Part shown: positions 1 to 8,644 of the stretch, piece by piece
Layout of the letters: every line of letters starts with the position of its first letter
Numbering within the stretch: the stretch's first letter is position 1
Source: Nocardia colli
Lineage (GTDB): Bacteria > Actinomycetota > Actinomycetes > Mycobacteriales > Mycobacteriaceae
Assembly (NCBI RefSeq): GCF_008704205.1
Contig: NZ_VXLC01000012.1
Span: 62,001 to 126,000, forward strand
Length of the DNA stretch: 64,000 bases
Direction of reading: 5' to 3'
Position numbers and translations under genes: made by a program
The notes under the pieces: generated by a model
The model's input: the letters and a program-made list of their open reading frames with translations, nothing else
What the model was told of the DNA's origin: nothing
The model's database searches: none

Positions 1-32
1 CTCCGCCCGGCCGCGCCCGTTACGCTCACGCG

Positions 33-593
33 GTGGACACTCCGTTGCGACTCGAGGTAATCGTGGCCAGCGTACGTCCGGAGCGGTTCGCTCCGGTGGT
101 CGCCGACTGGTTCCTGCGCACAGTAGGCGCGCACGCCGAGTTCGATACGGGCGTCATAGATCTGGCAGACACCCACCTGCCGACCGACCTCACCGACACC
201 CCCGAGGCCACCGCCTATCGCACCCGCCTGGCCGCCGCCGACGCCTTCGTCGCCATCACCTCCGAGTACAACCACGGCTACCCGGCGTCCCTGAAGACTG
301 CCTTCGACACTGCCAAACAAGAATGGCGCGCCAAGCCCATCGGCTTCGTCTCCTACGGCGGACTCTCCGGCGGCCTCCGCGCAGTTGAACAACTGCGTCA
401 GGTGGTAGCCGAGATCCACATGGTCTCGATCCGCGAAACCGTCAGCTTCCACCAAGCGAAGAAGCAATTCGACGCGTCCGGCGAAACCCACGACGGTGCC
501 GCCATCGACGCCTCGGCCCGCATGCTCCGCCAGTTGGCTTGGTGGGCAAGAACCCTGCGCACCGCCCGAACAACCGACCCGTACCCCGGCTGA
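33..593 (+). CDS. NAD(P)H-dependent FMN reductase family protein
   Basis: A 186-residue flavodoxin-like protein of the NADPH-dependent FMN reductase family, expected to use NAD(P)H to reduce bound FMN or quinone-like acceptors in the cytoplasm. The N-terminal strand followed by VASVRPERF (residues 11-19) is the phosphate-binding loop, and SEYNHGYPASLK (77-88) is the typical second flavin-contact segment; both match this family. The start is GTG at 33; no strong ribosome site is visible and the window edge lies just upstream. It has no visible link to the secretion genes that follow. The family is clear, the substrate unknown. Confidence 0.85.
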   Translation: MDTPLRLEVIVASVRPERFAPVVADWFLRTVGAHAEFDTGVIDLADTHLPTDLTDTPEATAYRTRLAAADAFVAITSEYNHGYPASLKTAFDTAKQEWRAKPIGFVSYGGLSGGLRAVEQLRQVVAEIHMVSIRETVSFHQAKKQFDASGETHDGAAIDASARMLRQLAWWARTLRTARTTDPYPG

Positions 594-986
594 TCCGCAC
601 CCCCGCGCACCATCCACCCGTCTGCGCACGAATCACCTTGTCGCGCACGAAATCGCTGGCCACTTCGTGCGCACCTCGCCAAAACATGCGCGGCGCACCT
701 GGCCCACCCCTTGAGTGGCGTTGCCACGCGCAGCGCACCGATCTGCGGCCCGCGCACTACTGTGGTTGCTGCGCACAGGTTGCGCGGACGCGCATGTAAT
801 TGCCGGCGATTTGGTTAGCGCCACAATGAAACGTGCGCCGCGTGGCCGCACCCGTGCGCGACTCGCCGAAGGTCGCTGTGGGCGGCCGGGCAACGGAGTG
901 CCTATCGGTCCGCAGCGCACAGGTTGTGCGGACGCGCACGAAATCGCTGGCGAATTCGTGCGCGGCGCAACAGGATGTGCGCGGTG
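594..986. repeat. Gene-free spacer with three palindromic repeat units
   Basis: No convincing gene lies here. The stretch is dense in GCGCAC and GTGCGC words and holds three copies of a hairpin-forming element: 643-672, 790-821 (degenerate) and 934-963. The best copy has arms GCGCACGAAATCGC and its near-complement ending in ATTCGTGCGC. The second and third copies share the 5' flank GCGCACAGGTTG(C/T)GCGGAC (771 and 915, a 144-bp offset), so the larger unit was duplicated. A related hairpin occurs at 14475-14504. This looks like a REP-type extragenic palindrome family. Confidence 0.7.
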
Positions 987-2639
987 TCAGCCCGCGCTGG
1001 GCACCGGGGCGCCGCGGCGGCCGCGGGGGTGGCCGATGTAGGTGGCTTCGCGGGGGATGGAGACGAGGGTGAGGTCGACCTGGGCGGTGCCGGTGCGCAG
1101 GATGACGTGGTTGCCGATCGCTTGGGGCTGGTGGATGGACAGGTCGGGGCGGGTGGCCGGCCAGCCCATCGGGTCGCCGGTGACGTAGATCGTGGTGACG
1201 CCGGCGTGTGGGGCGGGGGCGAGGACGCCGTCGACGACGGTGGCGGTGAAACCTGCGTCGGACTGGTGGGTTTCGACGGCGAGGGTGAGTCGCTCCGGGT
1301 TGCCGATGGTGGTGACGAGGTTTTCCCAGGCGTGCGCGCGGTCCGTGCGGATGAGGATGCGTTCGCCGACCGCGAGGGCGCGGAACACCAATTGCTGTGC
1401 GAGATAAAGCTCTCCGGCCACGTAGACCGTGGAGATGCCCGCGCCGACGATGCGGACCGCGACGCCATTGCCCTCATCGTCGGAGCCGATCAGCTGACCG
1501 CAGCCCGAGGACGGCAGGTGCAGGGCGTCGATCACGTCGATCGGGTATTCGCTCATCGGGACGGTGGCGTCCACGCCGGGCACGGCGAGCGGCAGGTGCG
1601 CGAGCAGTCCGTCGCGGTGCCGTCCGTTCATCGACACCATGCCGGAGAGCTTGCTGCGCTCCGGCAGTTCCCGCGCGGTCAGCCGCCATGCGGCGCCGAT
1701 GCTCACCGACTCGGCCGAACTACCCGGCCGCAGCCGGACCGCGACCGTGGTGCCACGCGACGGGGCAACCCACAGCTGCGCGAGCAGGTCCGAGCCGAGC
1801 CGCTTCGGGTCGACGGCCATGCCGATGTTCACGCTGTTGCCGATTTCGGCATAGCGCCAACGATGTTCGAGGGTGCGCGGGTCGAATCCGCTGGTGATCT
1901 GCAGGACCGCCTTGCGGATTTCCGGCGCGGTCAGGATGCGGGCGTTGCAGTCGGCGTCTTCCAATGCGCGCATGATGCGCTGGGTCGCGATGGTCACCGC
2001 GCGAGACGCGCCCTCCGCACCGCCGCCACGTCGGGCCGCCGCCTCCGGACAGGCGACCGCGTCGAAGCTGATCGCCAACCACACCGTGCGATGCGCGGTG
2101 GCGGGCAGCGGACCGAGCAGCGATTCGTAGATCTTGCCCGCGGGCGTGCCCGACCTGCTGCGGTGCCCGTGGCTGACGATATCGATGCCGCTGAGCAGGA
2201 TGTCGTGCTGGTTGAGGCATTTCGCCAATTCCGGCAGCGGAAGCAGGTGCGAGGCGTGCACGGTGTTGCGGGCGATCCGAGTCAGCCCGCCGGGAGGCGC
2301 GAGCACCTCGACCACCGTGACAACCCGGCTGCCCTCCCAGTACAGCCCGAGCGAACGCCCGTCGGTGCCGCGGAAGTCGACGGTCTGGCCGATCGTGTAC
2401 TCACGTTTGGTGACGTAGCGCCACCAGGTCGCGATCCAGTCCAGCACCGTGCGCTTGGCGATCGGGATCAGCGGAATCAGCGCGACGACGATGCCCACCC
2501 CGAGCGCGATCAGCGGCTGCAGCCCGGCGATCAACGCCACTACCCCCGCGATAAAGCCGATGACCTGCGCAATCAACAGATTCTGCAGCGAGATTCGGCC
2601 AAGGAGCGGCCGTGGTCCCGCCCCGGCAGGTTCCGCCAT
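987..2639 (-). CDS. eccE: ESX-4 type VII secretion membrane protein EccE
   Basis: A 550-residue EccE-family protein, a peripheral component of the type VII secretion membrane complex. Two adjacent hydrophobic segments fall at about residues 18-62 (LLIAQVIGFIAGVVALIAG, then LIALGVGIVVALIPLI), followed by a large soluble domain, as in the family. I chose ATG at 2639 (MAEPAGAGPRPLLG) because it places the membrane segments close to the N-terminus; an in-frame extension to 2771 would run over the eccB start. It is divergent from eccB. M. tuberculosis ESX-4 lacks EccE, but ESX-4-like loci of other actinobacteria can carry it, so its presence here fits a complete machine. Confidence 0.85.
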   Translation of the reverse strand: MAEPAGAGPRPLLGRISLQNLLIAQVIGFIAGVVALIAGLQPLIALGVGIVVALIPLIPIAKRTVLDWIATWWRYVTKREYTIGQTVDFRGTDGRSLGLYWEGSRVVTVVEVLAPPGGLTRIARNTVHASHLLPLPELAKCLNQHDILLSGIDIVSHGHRSRSGTPAGKIYESLLGPLPATAHRTVWLAISFDAVACPEAAARRGGGAEGASRAVTIATQRIMRALEDADCNARILTAPEIRKAVLQITSGFDPRTLEHRWRYAEIGNSVNIGMAVDPKRLGSDLLAQLWVAPSRGTTVAVRLRPGSSAESVSIGAAWRLTARELPERSKLSGMVSMNGRHRDGLLAHLPLAVPGVDATVPMSEYPIDVIDALHLPSSGCGQLIGSDDEGNGVAVRIVGAGISTVYVAGELYLAQQLVFRALAVGERILIRTDRAHAWENLVTTIGNPERLTLAVETHQSDAGFTATVVDGVLAPAPHAGVTTIYVTGDPMGWPATRPDLSIHQPQAIGNHVILRTGTAQVDLTLVSIPREATYIGHPRGRRGAPVPSAG

Positions 2640-2751
2640 CGTCGTCCCCCAAGTACCCGGTGTCGGCCGATTAGGAGTGGCCGAGCTGAACAAGAGTCCT
2701 CGGGAACTGTACTGTGTTGCGCGAACGTGAGCACTGTTCGGGGGAGGAATA
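2640..2751. promoter_or_regulatory. Divergent eccE/eccB promoter region
   Basis: This 112-bp spacer separates two divergently transcribed secretion genes and should hold both promoters. On the plus strand TACTGT at 2710-2715 is a possible -10 box, and GGGGGAGG just before the ATG at 2752 is a strong ribosome site for eccB. I cannot assign a -35 box or a start point on the other strand. Confidence 0.4.
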
Positions 2752-4236
2752 ATGCCTTCAAAACCCACCACTCGGTGGCAGGTCAGCGGCTACCGCTTTC
2801 TGGTCCGCCGGATGGAGCACGCCCTGGTCCGCCGGGACGTGCGAATGCTGCACGACCCGATGCGCTCGCAGTCGCGGGCGTACGCGGCCGGGCTGGTTTT
2901 GGCGATCGTTGTGTTGGCTGGTTGTGGTGTCTTGGCGCTGCTGCGTCCGCAAGACAAAATCGGGGACAAGAAGATTCTGATCGCGAAGGAATCCGGCGGC
3001 GTCTATGTGCAGATCGACGACGTCGTTTACCCGACCCTCAACCTCGCTTCGGCTCGCTTGGCCGCCGACGACTCGTCCAAGCCGACGATCGTCAAAGATT
3101 CCGAGCTCGGTAAGAAGCCGCGCGGCCAGCTGATCGGTATTCCGGGTGCGCCCAGTTCGTTGATCTTCGACAAAGCAGGCAAGGGGCGGAGCTGGACCGT
3201 CTGCGATTCGTTGAAGACCGACGGCAGCGACGACCGCACCACCTCGGTGCTGATCGGCGACCTCGAGCTCAACGACAAGGCGTCGGCCATGGGCCGGGAT
3301 CAAGGTCTGTTGGTGAAGGGCAAGAACGCGACGTATCTGGTGTGGAACAACACGCGCGCTCGGGTCGACATGAACGACCCGTCGGTCACTGTTCCGCTGA
3401 AAGTTCGCGGCGCGATTCCGCGGCCGATCAGCGAAGGGCTGCTGAACTCGATCCCCGAGGTGAATCAGATCGTGCCACCGAAGATCGATGATCCGGGTGG
3501 GACGCCCAGCTACCCCATCAATAATTTGAAGATCGGCACGGTAGTCCAGATTGCCGGCAAGGCCGATCAGAACGCCGTCATCCTGCGCGACGGTTTGCAG
3601 CCGATCAGCCCGCTGACCGCCGCCATCATCCGCAGCTCGCAGCCGAGCTCGGACCACGGCACGGCCATCGGTGACTTCGAGGCGGCTCGCGCGCAGCCCT
3701 CGCGGACGTTGAAAGTGGATACCTATCCGGATGTCGCACCCGCGATCATCCAGACAAACTCGCGTCCGGTGAGCTGCTTGTCGTGGAAGCCGATTGCCGG
3801 AGCCGCGGGCAACGCCGATGTCGCTGTGCGTGCCGAATTGGCCGTCATCGACGCCACCGACCTGCCGATGCCGAAGAGCGCCAAGCTGGTCCCCCTCGCG
3901 CAGGCCGACGGCAACGGTGACAACGTCGACTCGGTGTATTTCAAACCGGGCTCAGGCGCCTTCGTCCAGACCACCGGCATCGAAGTCGACAGTCGGCGCA
4001 AGGACAGCCTGTTCTACGTCTCCGACACGGGCGTTCGGTATGGCATCAAGAACAAGGATGCGGCGAAAGCACTCGGGATGGACATCGACGGTGGCGTGAC
4101 GCCGGAACCCGCACCATGGCCGATCGTCGGCCTGCTCGCCGGCGGACCGACCATGGGCCGCGAGGAAGCGATGGTCGCGCACGACGGCATCGCCCCTGAT
4201 CCGAGCCCGGCCAAGCAGCCGATCGCCTCGAAGTAA
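2752..4236 (+). CDS. eccB: ESX-4 type VII secretion protein EccB
   Basis: A 494-residue EccB, a core type VII secretion subunit with a short cytoplasmic N-terminus, one membrane span (about residues 43-64, AYAAGLVLAIVVLAGCGVLA) and a large extracytoplasmic domain. The N-terminal motif TTRWQVSGYRFLVRRMEHAL is a family hallmark, and the stretch ILIAKESGGVYVQIDD matches the first extracytoplasmic repeat. The ATG follows GGGGGAGG at good spacing. The length is normal. The gene ends 4 bp from the convergent channel gene. Confidence 0.93.
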   Translation: MPSKPTTRWQVSGYRFLVRRMEHALVRRDVRMLHDPMRSQSRAYAAGLVLAIVVLAGCGVLALLRPQDKIGDKKILIAKESGGVYVQIDDVVYPTLNLASARLAADDSSKPTIVKDSELGKKPRGQLIGIPGAPSSLIFDKAGKGRSWTVCDSLKTDGSDDRTTSVLIGDLELNDKASAMGRDQGLLVKGKNATYLVWNNTRARVDMNDPSVTVPLKVRGAIPRPISEGLLNSIPEVNQIVPPKIDDPGGTPSYPINNLKIGTVVQIAGKADQNAVILRDGLQPISPLTAAIIRSSQPSSDHGTAIGDFEAARAQPSRTLKVDTYPDVAPAIIQTNSRPVSCLSWKPIAGAAGNADVAVRAELAVIDATDLPMPKSAKLVPLAQADGNGDNVDSVYFKPGSGAFVQTTGIEVDSRRKDSLFYVSDTGVRYGIKNKDAAKALGMDIDGGVTPEPAPWPIVGLLAGGPTMGREEAMVAHDGIAPDPSPAKQPIASK

Positions 4237-4240
4237 GCGG

Positions 4241-5056
4241 CTAACGACCGTCCGCGCCAACAGAATTCGAGCTTTCGGCATTGTTGGTCTCGTGTAGCGC
4301 CGCCACCTCGGCGCGCAACGCGCGAATCTCCTCGACCAGCACATTGATCTCCCGGTCGGTGCGGTCGGCCGACTCCTCGACCGTTTTCAACTGATCGATC
4401 ACCCAGCTGGTCGTGGTGCCGATGGCGAATGAGATGATGCCGATGCCGAAGGTCATCAACACCAGGGAGATCAGTCTGCCCTCGACGGTGACCGGGTAGA
4501 CGTCGCCGTAGCCGACGGTGGTGACCGACACCGCCGACCACCACAGCGCGTCACCGAAGTTCAGCACCTTGCTGCCTTCCACGCCGTACTCGGCGTCGAA
4601 AAAGGCCAGGCTGCACAGGAACAGGATCAACACCGAACTGCTGCCGACGAACACCGAGAGCCGAGTGCGGTGCGTCAACGTGTGCCGGTTCAGCGTGCCG
4701 AGCACCAGCACTGCCGCCCGCACCAGCCGCAGCGGCCGCAGCGGCCGAAACGGCGGAACCAGCACGATCAACAGTTCCACCGGGTGCGTGCGCAGAAATT
4801 GCCAGCGGCGAGTGGACAAACCGAACCGCATCAGAAAGTCGCCCGCGAACAGAACCCAGATCACCACGTCGACTCGTTCGAGCCAGGCATCCAACTGTGG
4901 CGAGGCGCCGGTATCGAGCACGAACCACGCATAGACGCCGAGAAACAGCACCGCGAGCACCACCATCGGCACTCCGGTCGCCCGCTCCCACGCCTCGCGG
5001 CGGCTAGGTCCCTGCGTCGCGGACGTGCCGCTGACTGCTTGTTCTTGCTGCTTCAT
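4241..5056 (-). CDS. Voltage-gated-like potassium channel
   Basis: A 271-residue membrane protein of the ion transport family. Hydrophobic spans cover about residues 30-50, 61-78, 92-120 and 131-150, then a pore loop with the selectivity filter TVGYGD (170-175) and a final span near 187-210, so the layout resembles a single-subunit 6TM potassium channel. The R/P-rich stretch RPLRPLRLVR (about 104-113) sits where an S4 sensor would be, but its arginine spacing is not regular, so voltage gating is uncertain. The C-terminus is a charged coiled coil (about 215-260), often used for tetramer assembly. It lies convergently 4 bp from eccB inside the ESX locus; no functional tie to secretion can be seen. 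Confidence 0.87.
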   Translation of the reverse strand: MKQQEQAVSGTSATQGPSRREAWERATGVPMVVLAVLFLGVYAWFVLDTGASPQLDAWLERVDVVIWVLFAGDFLMRFGLSTRRWQFLRTHPVELLIVLVPPFRPLRPLRLVRAAVLVLGTLNRHTLTHRTRLSVFVGSSSVLILFLCSLAFFDAEYGVEGSKVLNFGDALWWSAVSVTTVGYGDVYPVTVEGRLISLVLMTFGIGIISFAIGTTTSWVIDQLKTVEESADRTDREINVLVEEIRALRAEVAALHETNNAESSNSVGADGR

Positions 5057-5345
5057 GGGGAACTACCTGCGTCGATTCGGATCCGGCACCCTGTGTACCG
5101 CAGTTTGCGGTGCAGACGCTACCTGCAGCTCAAAGGATTTTCCGGCAGCCCGCACGAGTCGCCGAGCCGGGCGGATCGAAGTAGTCCCCGAACCGAGGGA
5201 ACCGATCGTGCTCTTGCTGCGTCATACCAAGTGTCAGAACAAGTTTCGGGTGGGGGACAGTGCGGCTATGGCTGCCTCAGGTGGCCTGCTGCGGAGAACT
5301 CAGCTGGAAGACCAGAGAGACCTCTCTCGCGTGTAATGAAGGGGA
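5057..5345. other. Spacer between channel gene and small secreted protein
   Basis: A 289-bp divergent spacer. It should carry promoters for both neighbours, but I see no clear -35/-10 pair. The purine-rich AAGGGGA just before 5346 serves as the ribosome site for the small gene. No other ORF is convincing. Confidence 0.4.
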
Positions 5346-5582
5346 ATGATGAAGAACGCATTGAAAGCTGCCGCATCCATTTCGATGGTCCTAGGCGCAT
5401 TGAGCGCACTCGGCGCTCTGGGCGCAGGGGCGGCGCAAGCGGATTGGACCAGCGGTGGGCCCTTTGCGAGTCGTGAGGACTGCGACGGCTATCGCCACGT
5501 GCAAGGCGGCGAAAATGCCAAGTACTGGTCCTGCAAGTCGACGGCCGACGGGTGGATACTGGAGCCGAAGACAACTTACTGA
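5346..5582 (+). CDS. Small secreted protein of unknown function
   Basis: A 78-residue protein with a clear signal peptide: two lysine-containing start residues, a hydrophobic core (ALKAAASISMVLGALSALGA), and a likely signal peptidase I site after GAAQA near residue 32. The mature part is about 46 residues, rich in Trp, Gly and charged residues, with two cysteines (in EDCDGY and WSCKS) that could form one disulfide. ATG at 5346 (MMKNA) follows AAGGGGA at short spacing; ATG at 5349 would give better spacing. It sits between the channel gene and mycP. I do not recognise a family. Confidence 0.75.
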   Translation: MMKNALKAAASISMVLGALSALGALGAGAAQADWTSGGPFASREDCDGYRHVQGGENAKYWSCKSTADGWILEPKTTY

Positions 5583-5595
5583 TACTTTCGCCGGC

Positions 5596-7011
5596 CTACA
5601 TGTCGTCGCCGGAGATGCCGAATCTGCGGCGGATCGGGAAAGACGCGAGCATGCCGAGGATCAGCAAGATGGCGACGGTGCTGCTGCCGATCAGGGCGAT
5701 GTTGCGGGCTCGATGGTCTGGCGGCGGGGTTGATGCGGGTACCGCGAGCTGCACTTGTACGGGTGCGGCGGAGCGTTTCGGTGGGAGTGGTTCCGTGACT
5801 TCGGCGGTGAGCGCCGCGACCGGATCGATTGCGCCGTAACCGACATAGGGGTTCCAGCCTCCGCCAGGGGCGTGGGCTGTGGCCTCGATGCGTTTGATTA
5901 CGTCGAGCGCGCTGAGTTCAGGGAAGCGAGCACGAACCAGTGCAGCTACGCCGGATACGTAGGGTGCGGCAAAACTGGTGCCCGCATTCGGAATTAGCCC
6001 TTGGTTTTCGTATTTTCCGGTAATGGTGCCGGTACCACGCGGATCGAGCGAGACAATATTCTCGCCGGGTGCGGCAATGCCGACCCAAGGTCCCGGAACC
6101 GTGAATTTCGAGGGTGCGCCGTTCTCGTCGATCGATCCGACCGCAAGGACATAGTCATCGAAACGCGCGGGCGTGACGTTGGTTGTCACGTTCTTCCACG
6201 GGTCGCGATCGGGATGCAACGGGTCGACAAGGTTGGGATTGCTGGGTTTGCACTTGTCGTCGGTGTTGCCCGCGGCCACCACCACGACGGCGTTCATCTC
6301 GAGCGTTGCGTAGCGCACGGCGGCGCCTACTGCTCCGTCGCCGAGCTGTTCGCTCGCTGACAAGCAGGAGACCAACGAGATGTTGATGACTGAAGCGCGC
6401 CGGTCGGCAGCGCGACGGATAGCGGACGCAAGCGCGTCGATTTTGCCGTATCCCTTGGCTGGGTCTTCGGGTCTCTTGTCCTGCCGGCCAGGGGTGTCGT
6501 ACAAGGCGCTGGTTTGGCGGATCGATAAGATGCGAGCCTCGGGCGCGACACCGTAAAACCCTTGCCCGTCTACCTGTTTCGCGGCGATGATGCCCGCCAC
6601 GATCGTGCCGTGCGCGTCGCAGTCCTCGCTGACACCGTCGCCAGGGTCTGCCACATAATCACCGCCCGCCTCCACGTCGGGCAGGCGTGGATGACGGACG
6701 ACTCCCGTGTCGATTACGGCGATGAGCTGGCCCTCTCCTTTGGAGAATTCCTGGGCGCGCTTCAGATTCAGTGCCATCTGCGGTGCCGGAACTGTCGGGC
6801 CATCGCCACCCTGTTGAGTGGAGTAGCAGGGAGAGTTGGCCGGATGTTCGGTCTTGTCCGGCGGCCGGGCCGGGTCGCCCGCCGGTAGCAAGGACGGGTC
6901 GACCGGCGGCGGCCGATCCGCGTGTGCCACACCCTGACTCGCGCCCAACCCGAACGACATGCTGAGTGCGACGACCGCCGCTGCCGCGCCGGTGCGCAGG
7001 TACCGGTTCAC
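5596..7011 (-). CDS. mycP: ESX-4 mycosin, subtilisin-like serine protease MycP
   Basis: A 471-residue type VII secretion mycosin, a membrane-anchored subtilase facing the cell exterior. It has a signal peptide (hydrophobic core about 8-28, cleavage near VAHA), a catalytic triad at D101 (IAVIDTGV), H134 (DAHGTIVAG) and S346 (NAGTSFAAP), an oxyanion Asn at N249 (AAGNT), and a C-terminal membrane anchor followed by an RRRF stop-transfer tail. The start GTG at 7011 overlaps the eccD stop as GTGA, giving translational coupling; in-frame extension further upstream is only the shadow of eccD. Mycosins stabilise the secretion complex and cut some substrates. Confidence 0.93.
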   Translation of the reverse strand: MNRYLRTGAAAAVVALSMSFGLGASQGVAHADRPPPVDPSLLPAGDPARPPDKTEHPANSPCYSTQQGGDGPTVPAPQMALNLKRAQEFSKGEGQLIAVIDTGVVRHPRLPDVEAGGDYVADPGDGVSEDCDAHGTIVAGIIAAKQVDGQGFYGVAPEARILSIRQTSALYDTPGRQDKRPEDPAKGYGKIDALASAIRRAADRRASVINISLVSCLSASEQLGDGAVGAAVRYATLEMNAVVVVAAGNTDDKCKPSNPNLVDPLHPDRDPWKNVTTNVTPARFDDYVLAVGSIDENGAPSKFTVPGPWVGIAAPGENIVSLDPRGTGTITGKYENQGLIPNAGTSFAAPYVSGVAALVRARFPELSALDVIKRIEATAHAPGGGWNPYVGYGAIDPVAALTAEVTEPLPPKRSAAPVQVQLAVPASTPPPDHRARNIALIGSSTVAILLILGMLASFPIRRRFGISGDDM

Positions 7012-8474
7012 AGCCCGCGGACGAGGGAGTAGAGGCTGGCCACCCAGAAGACCAGGGGGAGGACGGCGGCTACGAAGGCGTATTCGAGGAGTTCCACGCC
7101 GCGGCGCATGGGTGGGGTGGCCGATTGGTTGGGGATGATGATGCCGAGGATGAGGGCGGCGATGAGGATCACCATGGCGGTGCCGAACACAGCGAGTGGC
7201 TGGTCCATCTCGAAACTGGCGCCCACCAACATGATCAGCACGATGCCCGCGCCGCCGGCGATGAGGACGACGGCTTGTTCGGCGCCCGCGTAGGTGCGGC
7301 TGCGGAACATGAGGACGACGGCGCACACGATGGCGAGGGCGATGCCCTGCCAGTACGGGTCGTCGGCCATCGGGTCGGTGGCGGCGAGCGCGCCGACGGC
7401 GGTGACCGCGGTGGTGGCGGCGACCAGGCCGGCCAGGTACATGCGGGCCCGTTCCGACTTCACCCGCAGGGCCTCCATGGTGGGCAGTGCGCGGTGGTCG
7501 TCGGGGTCGTCCTCGGTCGGGTCGATCGGGGTGCCGGGGGAGGGGACCGGCGGCAGCGGCAGTTTGGCCAGCAGCATGGAGATTCGCGGTGCGAGGGCGA
7601 GACCGGCGAGGCCGAGTGCCGCGGCGCCGGCGCCGATCGCGCGCTCGGGCTGTGCGGTGAGCAGCCCGACCAGGGCGGCAGGCACGGCATAGACGGCAAG
7701 CGTGGTCGCGCCGATGAAGAGCGCGAGGCCGACGCCGCTGACCCGCCACGCCAGAACCGCAGTGGCGCCTAGTAATACAGAGCCGAGCAGAATGTGTGGC
7801 CAGCCGTAATGATCGGGCACGTAGAGCATGCCCGCGGTAAAGGCAGTCGGTAGTGCGCATCCACCGAGGACCAGCGCGGTGGAGGTGTCTCCATACATCC
7901 GGCTGAGCACCATGGCCGCGACCACCAGCAGGATCGTCACGGCCAGCGCGACCGAACCGCTGACCCAGTAGGGCAGCGAGCCGGGCGCGAGCAGCAGCCC
8001 GAGGCAGCCGACGAGCATGGTGAGGGCGGCGAGCACCGAGCCGGTGATCCGCGCGACCTTGGGGGTCCAGCTGCGGTAATGATCGGTATCGGCGATCGCG
8101 ACGTTGTACATGATGTCGTCGAACAGCGGCGTGGGTGCGGTGTGCGAGGCGCTCTCCAGCATGAGCAGCTCGCCGTCGCGGACACCGTGCTCGCCGAGGC
8201 TGAGCGAGTTGGAGAACGGCGGGTGACCGATCCGGGCCAGCACCCACTCGGCGGGCTCGAAGCGCTCGCCCTCGTTGTCGAAGTCGTTGGTACGGCTGTG
8301 CTGTGCGACCATGTCGACGACGCTCGGAATCACCAGCGCGACCGGCACGTCCACCGGGATCGCCATGTCCACCTGGGTGTGCTTGGCGAGGATCGTCACC
8401 CGGGCGAGATCCGGTGCGCGGACGATGCCGTGCGAGGAGTTTTCATCGATGTGGTCAAGTCGCGCGTGCGTCAA
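7008..8474 (-). CDS. eccD: ESX-4 type VII secretion channel subunit EccD
   Basis: A 488-residue EccD: an N-terminal ubiquitin-like (YukD) domain of about 110 residues (ARVTILAKHTQVDMAIPVDV and following), then about eleven hydrophobic membrane helices from residue 135 to the end. EccD dimers form the membrane channel of the ESX complex. The start is TTG at 8474, directly behind the purine-rich GGGGGAAGC; no ATG or GTG offers a better ribosome site upstream of the ubiquitin-like domain, but the start is moderately uncertain. It is translationally coupled to mycP at its 3' end, the same order as Rv3448-Rv3449. Confidence 0.9.
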   Translation of the reverse strand: MTHARLDHIDENSSHGIVRAPDLARVTILAKHTQVDMAIPVDVPVALVIPSVVDMVAQHSRTNDFDNEGERFEPAEWVLARIGHPPFSNSLSLGEHGVRDGELLMLESASHTAPTPLFDDIMYNVAIADTDHYRSWTPKVARITGSVLAALTMLVGCLGLLLAPGSLPYWVSGSVALAVTILLVVAAMVLSRMYGDTSTALVLGGCALPTAFTAGMLYVPDHYGWPHILLGSVLLGATAVLAWRVSGVGLALFIGATTLAVYAVPAALVGLLTAQPERAIGAGAAALGLAGLALAPRISMLLAKLPLPPVPSPGTPIDPTEDDPDDHRALPTMEALRVKSERARMYLAGLVAATTAVTAVGALAATDPMADDPYWQGIALAIVCAVVLMFRSRTYAGAEQAVVLIAGGAGIVLIMLVGASFEMDQPLAVFGTAMVILIAALILGIIIPNQSATPPMRRGVELLEYAFVAAVLPLVFWVASLYSLVRGL

Positions 8475-8644
8475 GCTTCCCCCAACTCGTCTTCTACCTC
8501 GTATTTTCGCAAACCCGAGACCCTACGTCGAGTTTGCGAACCCACGGTTCGGGCAGCAGAATGCTGGTCGAACTGTACGACATGTCGGCTACGGCCTCTA
8601 CACTGAGCCGGAATCACAGCAGTCGAGGAGGGGGATTCTCGCAG
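8475..8644. promoter_or_regulatory. Divergent eccD/eccC promoter region
   Basis: A 170-bp divergent spacer between the two halves of the secretion machine. On the plus strand TACACT (8599-8604) is a candidate -10 box for eccC, and GAGGAGGGGG (about 8625-8634) is its ribosome site. The minus-strand promoter is not assignable by eye. Confidence 0.4.

Noticed and set aside
924..3113. A 729-codon plus-strand frame across eccE and the start of eccB
   Set aside because: Antisense/off-frame shadow of two recognisable secretion genes; no domain is visible.
5596..8247. An 883-codon frame joining mycP to upstream sequence
   Set aside because: The N-terminal 410 residues are an off-frame reading of eccD; the real MycP starts at GTG 7011 with its signal peptide.
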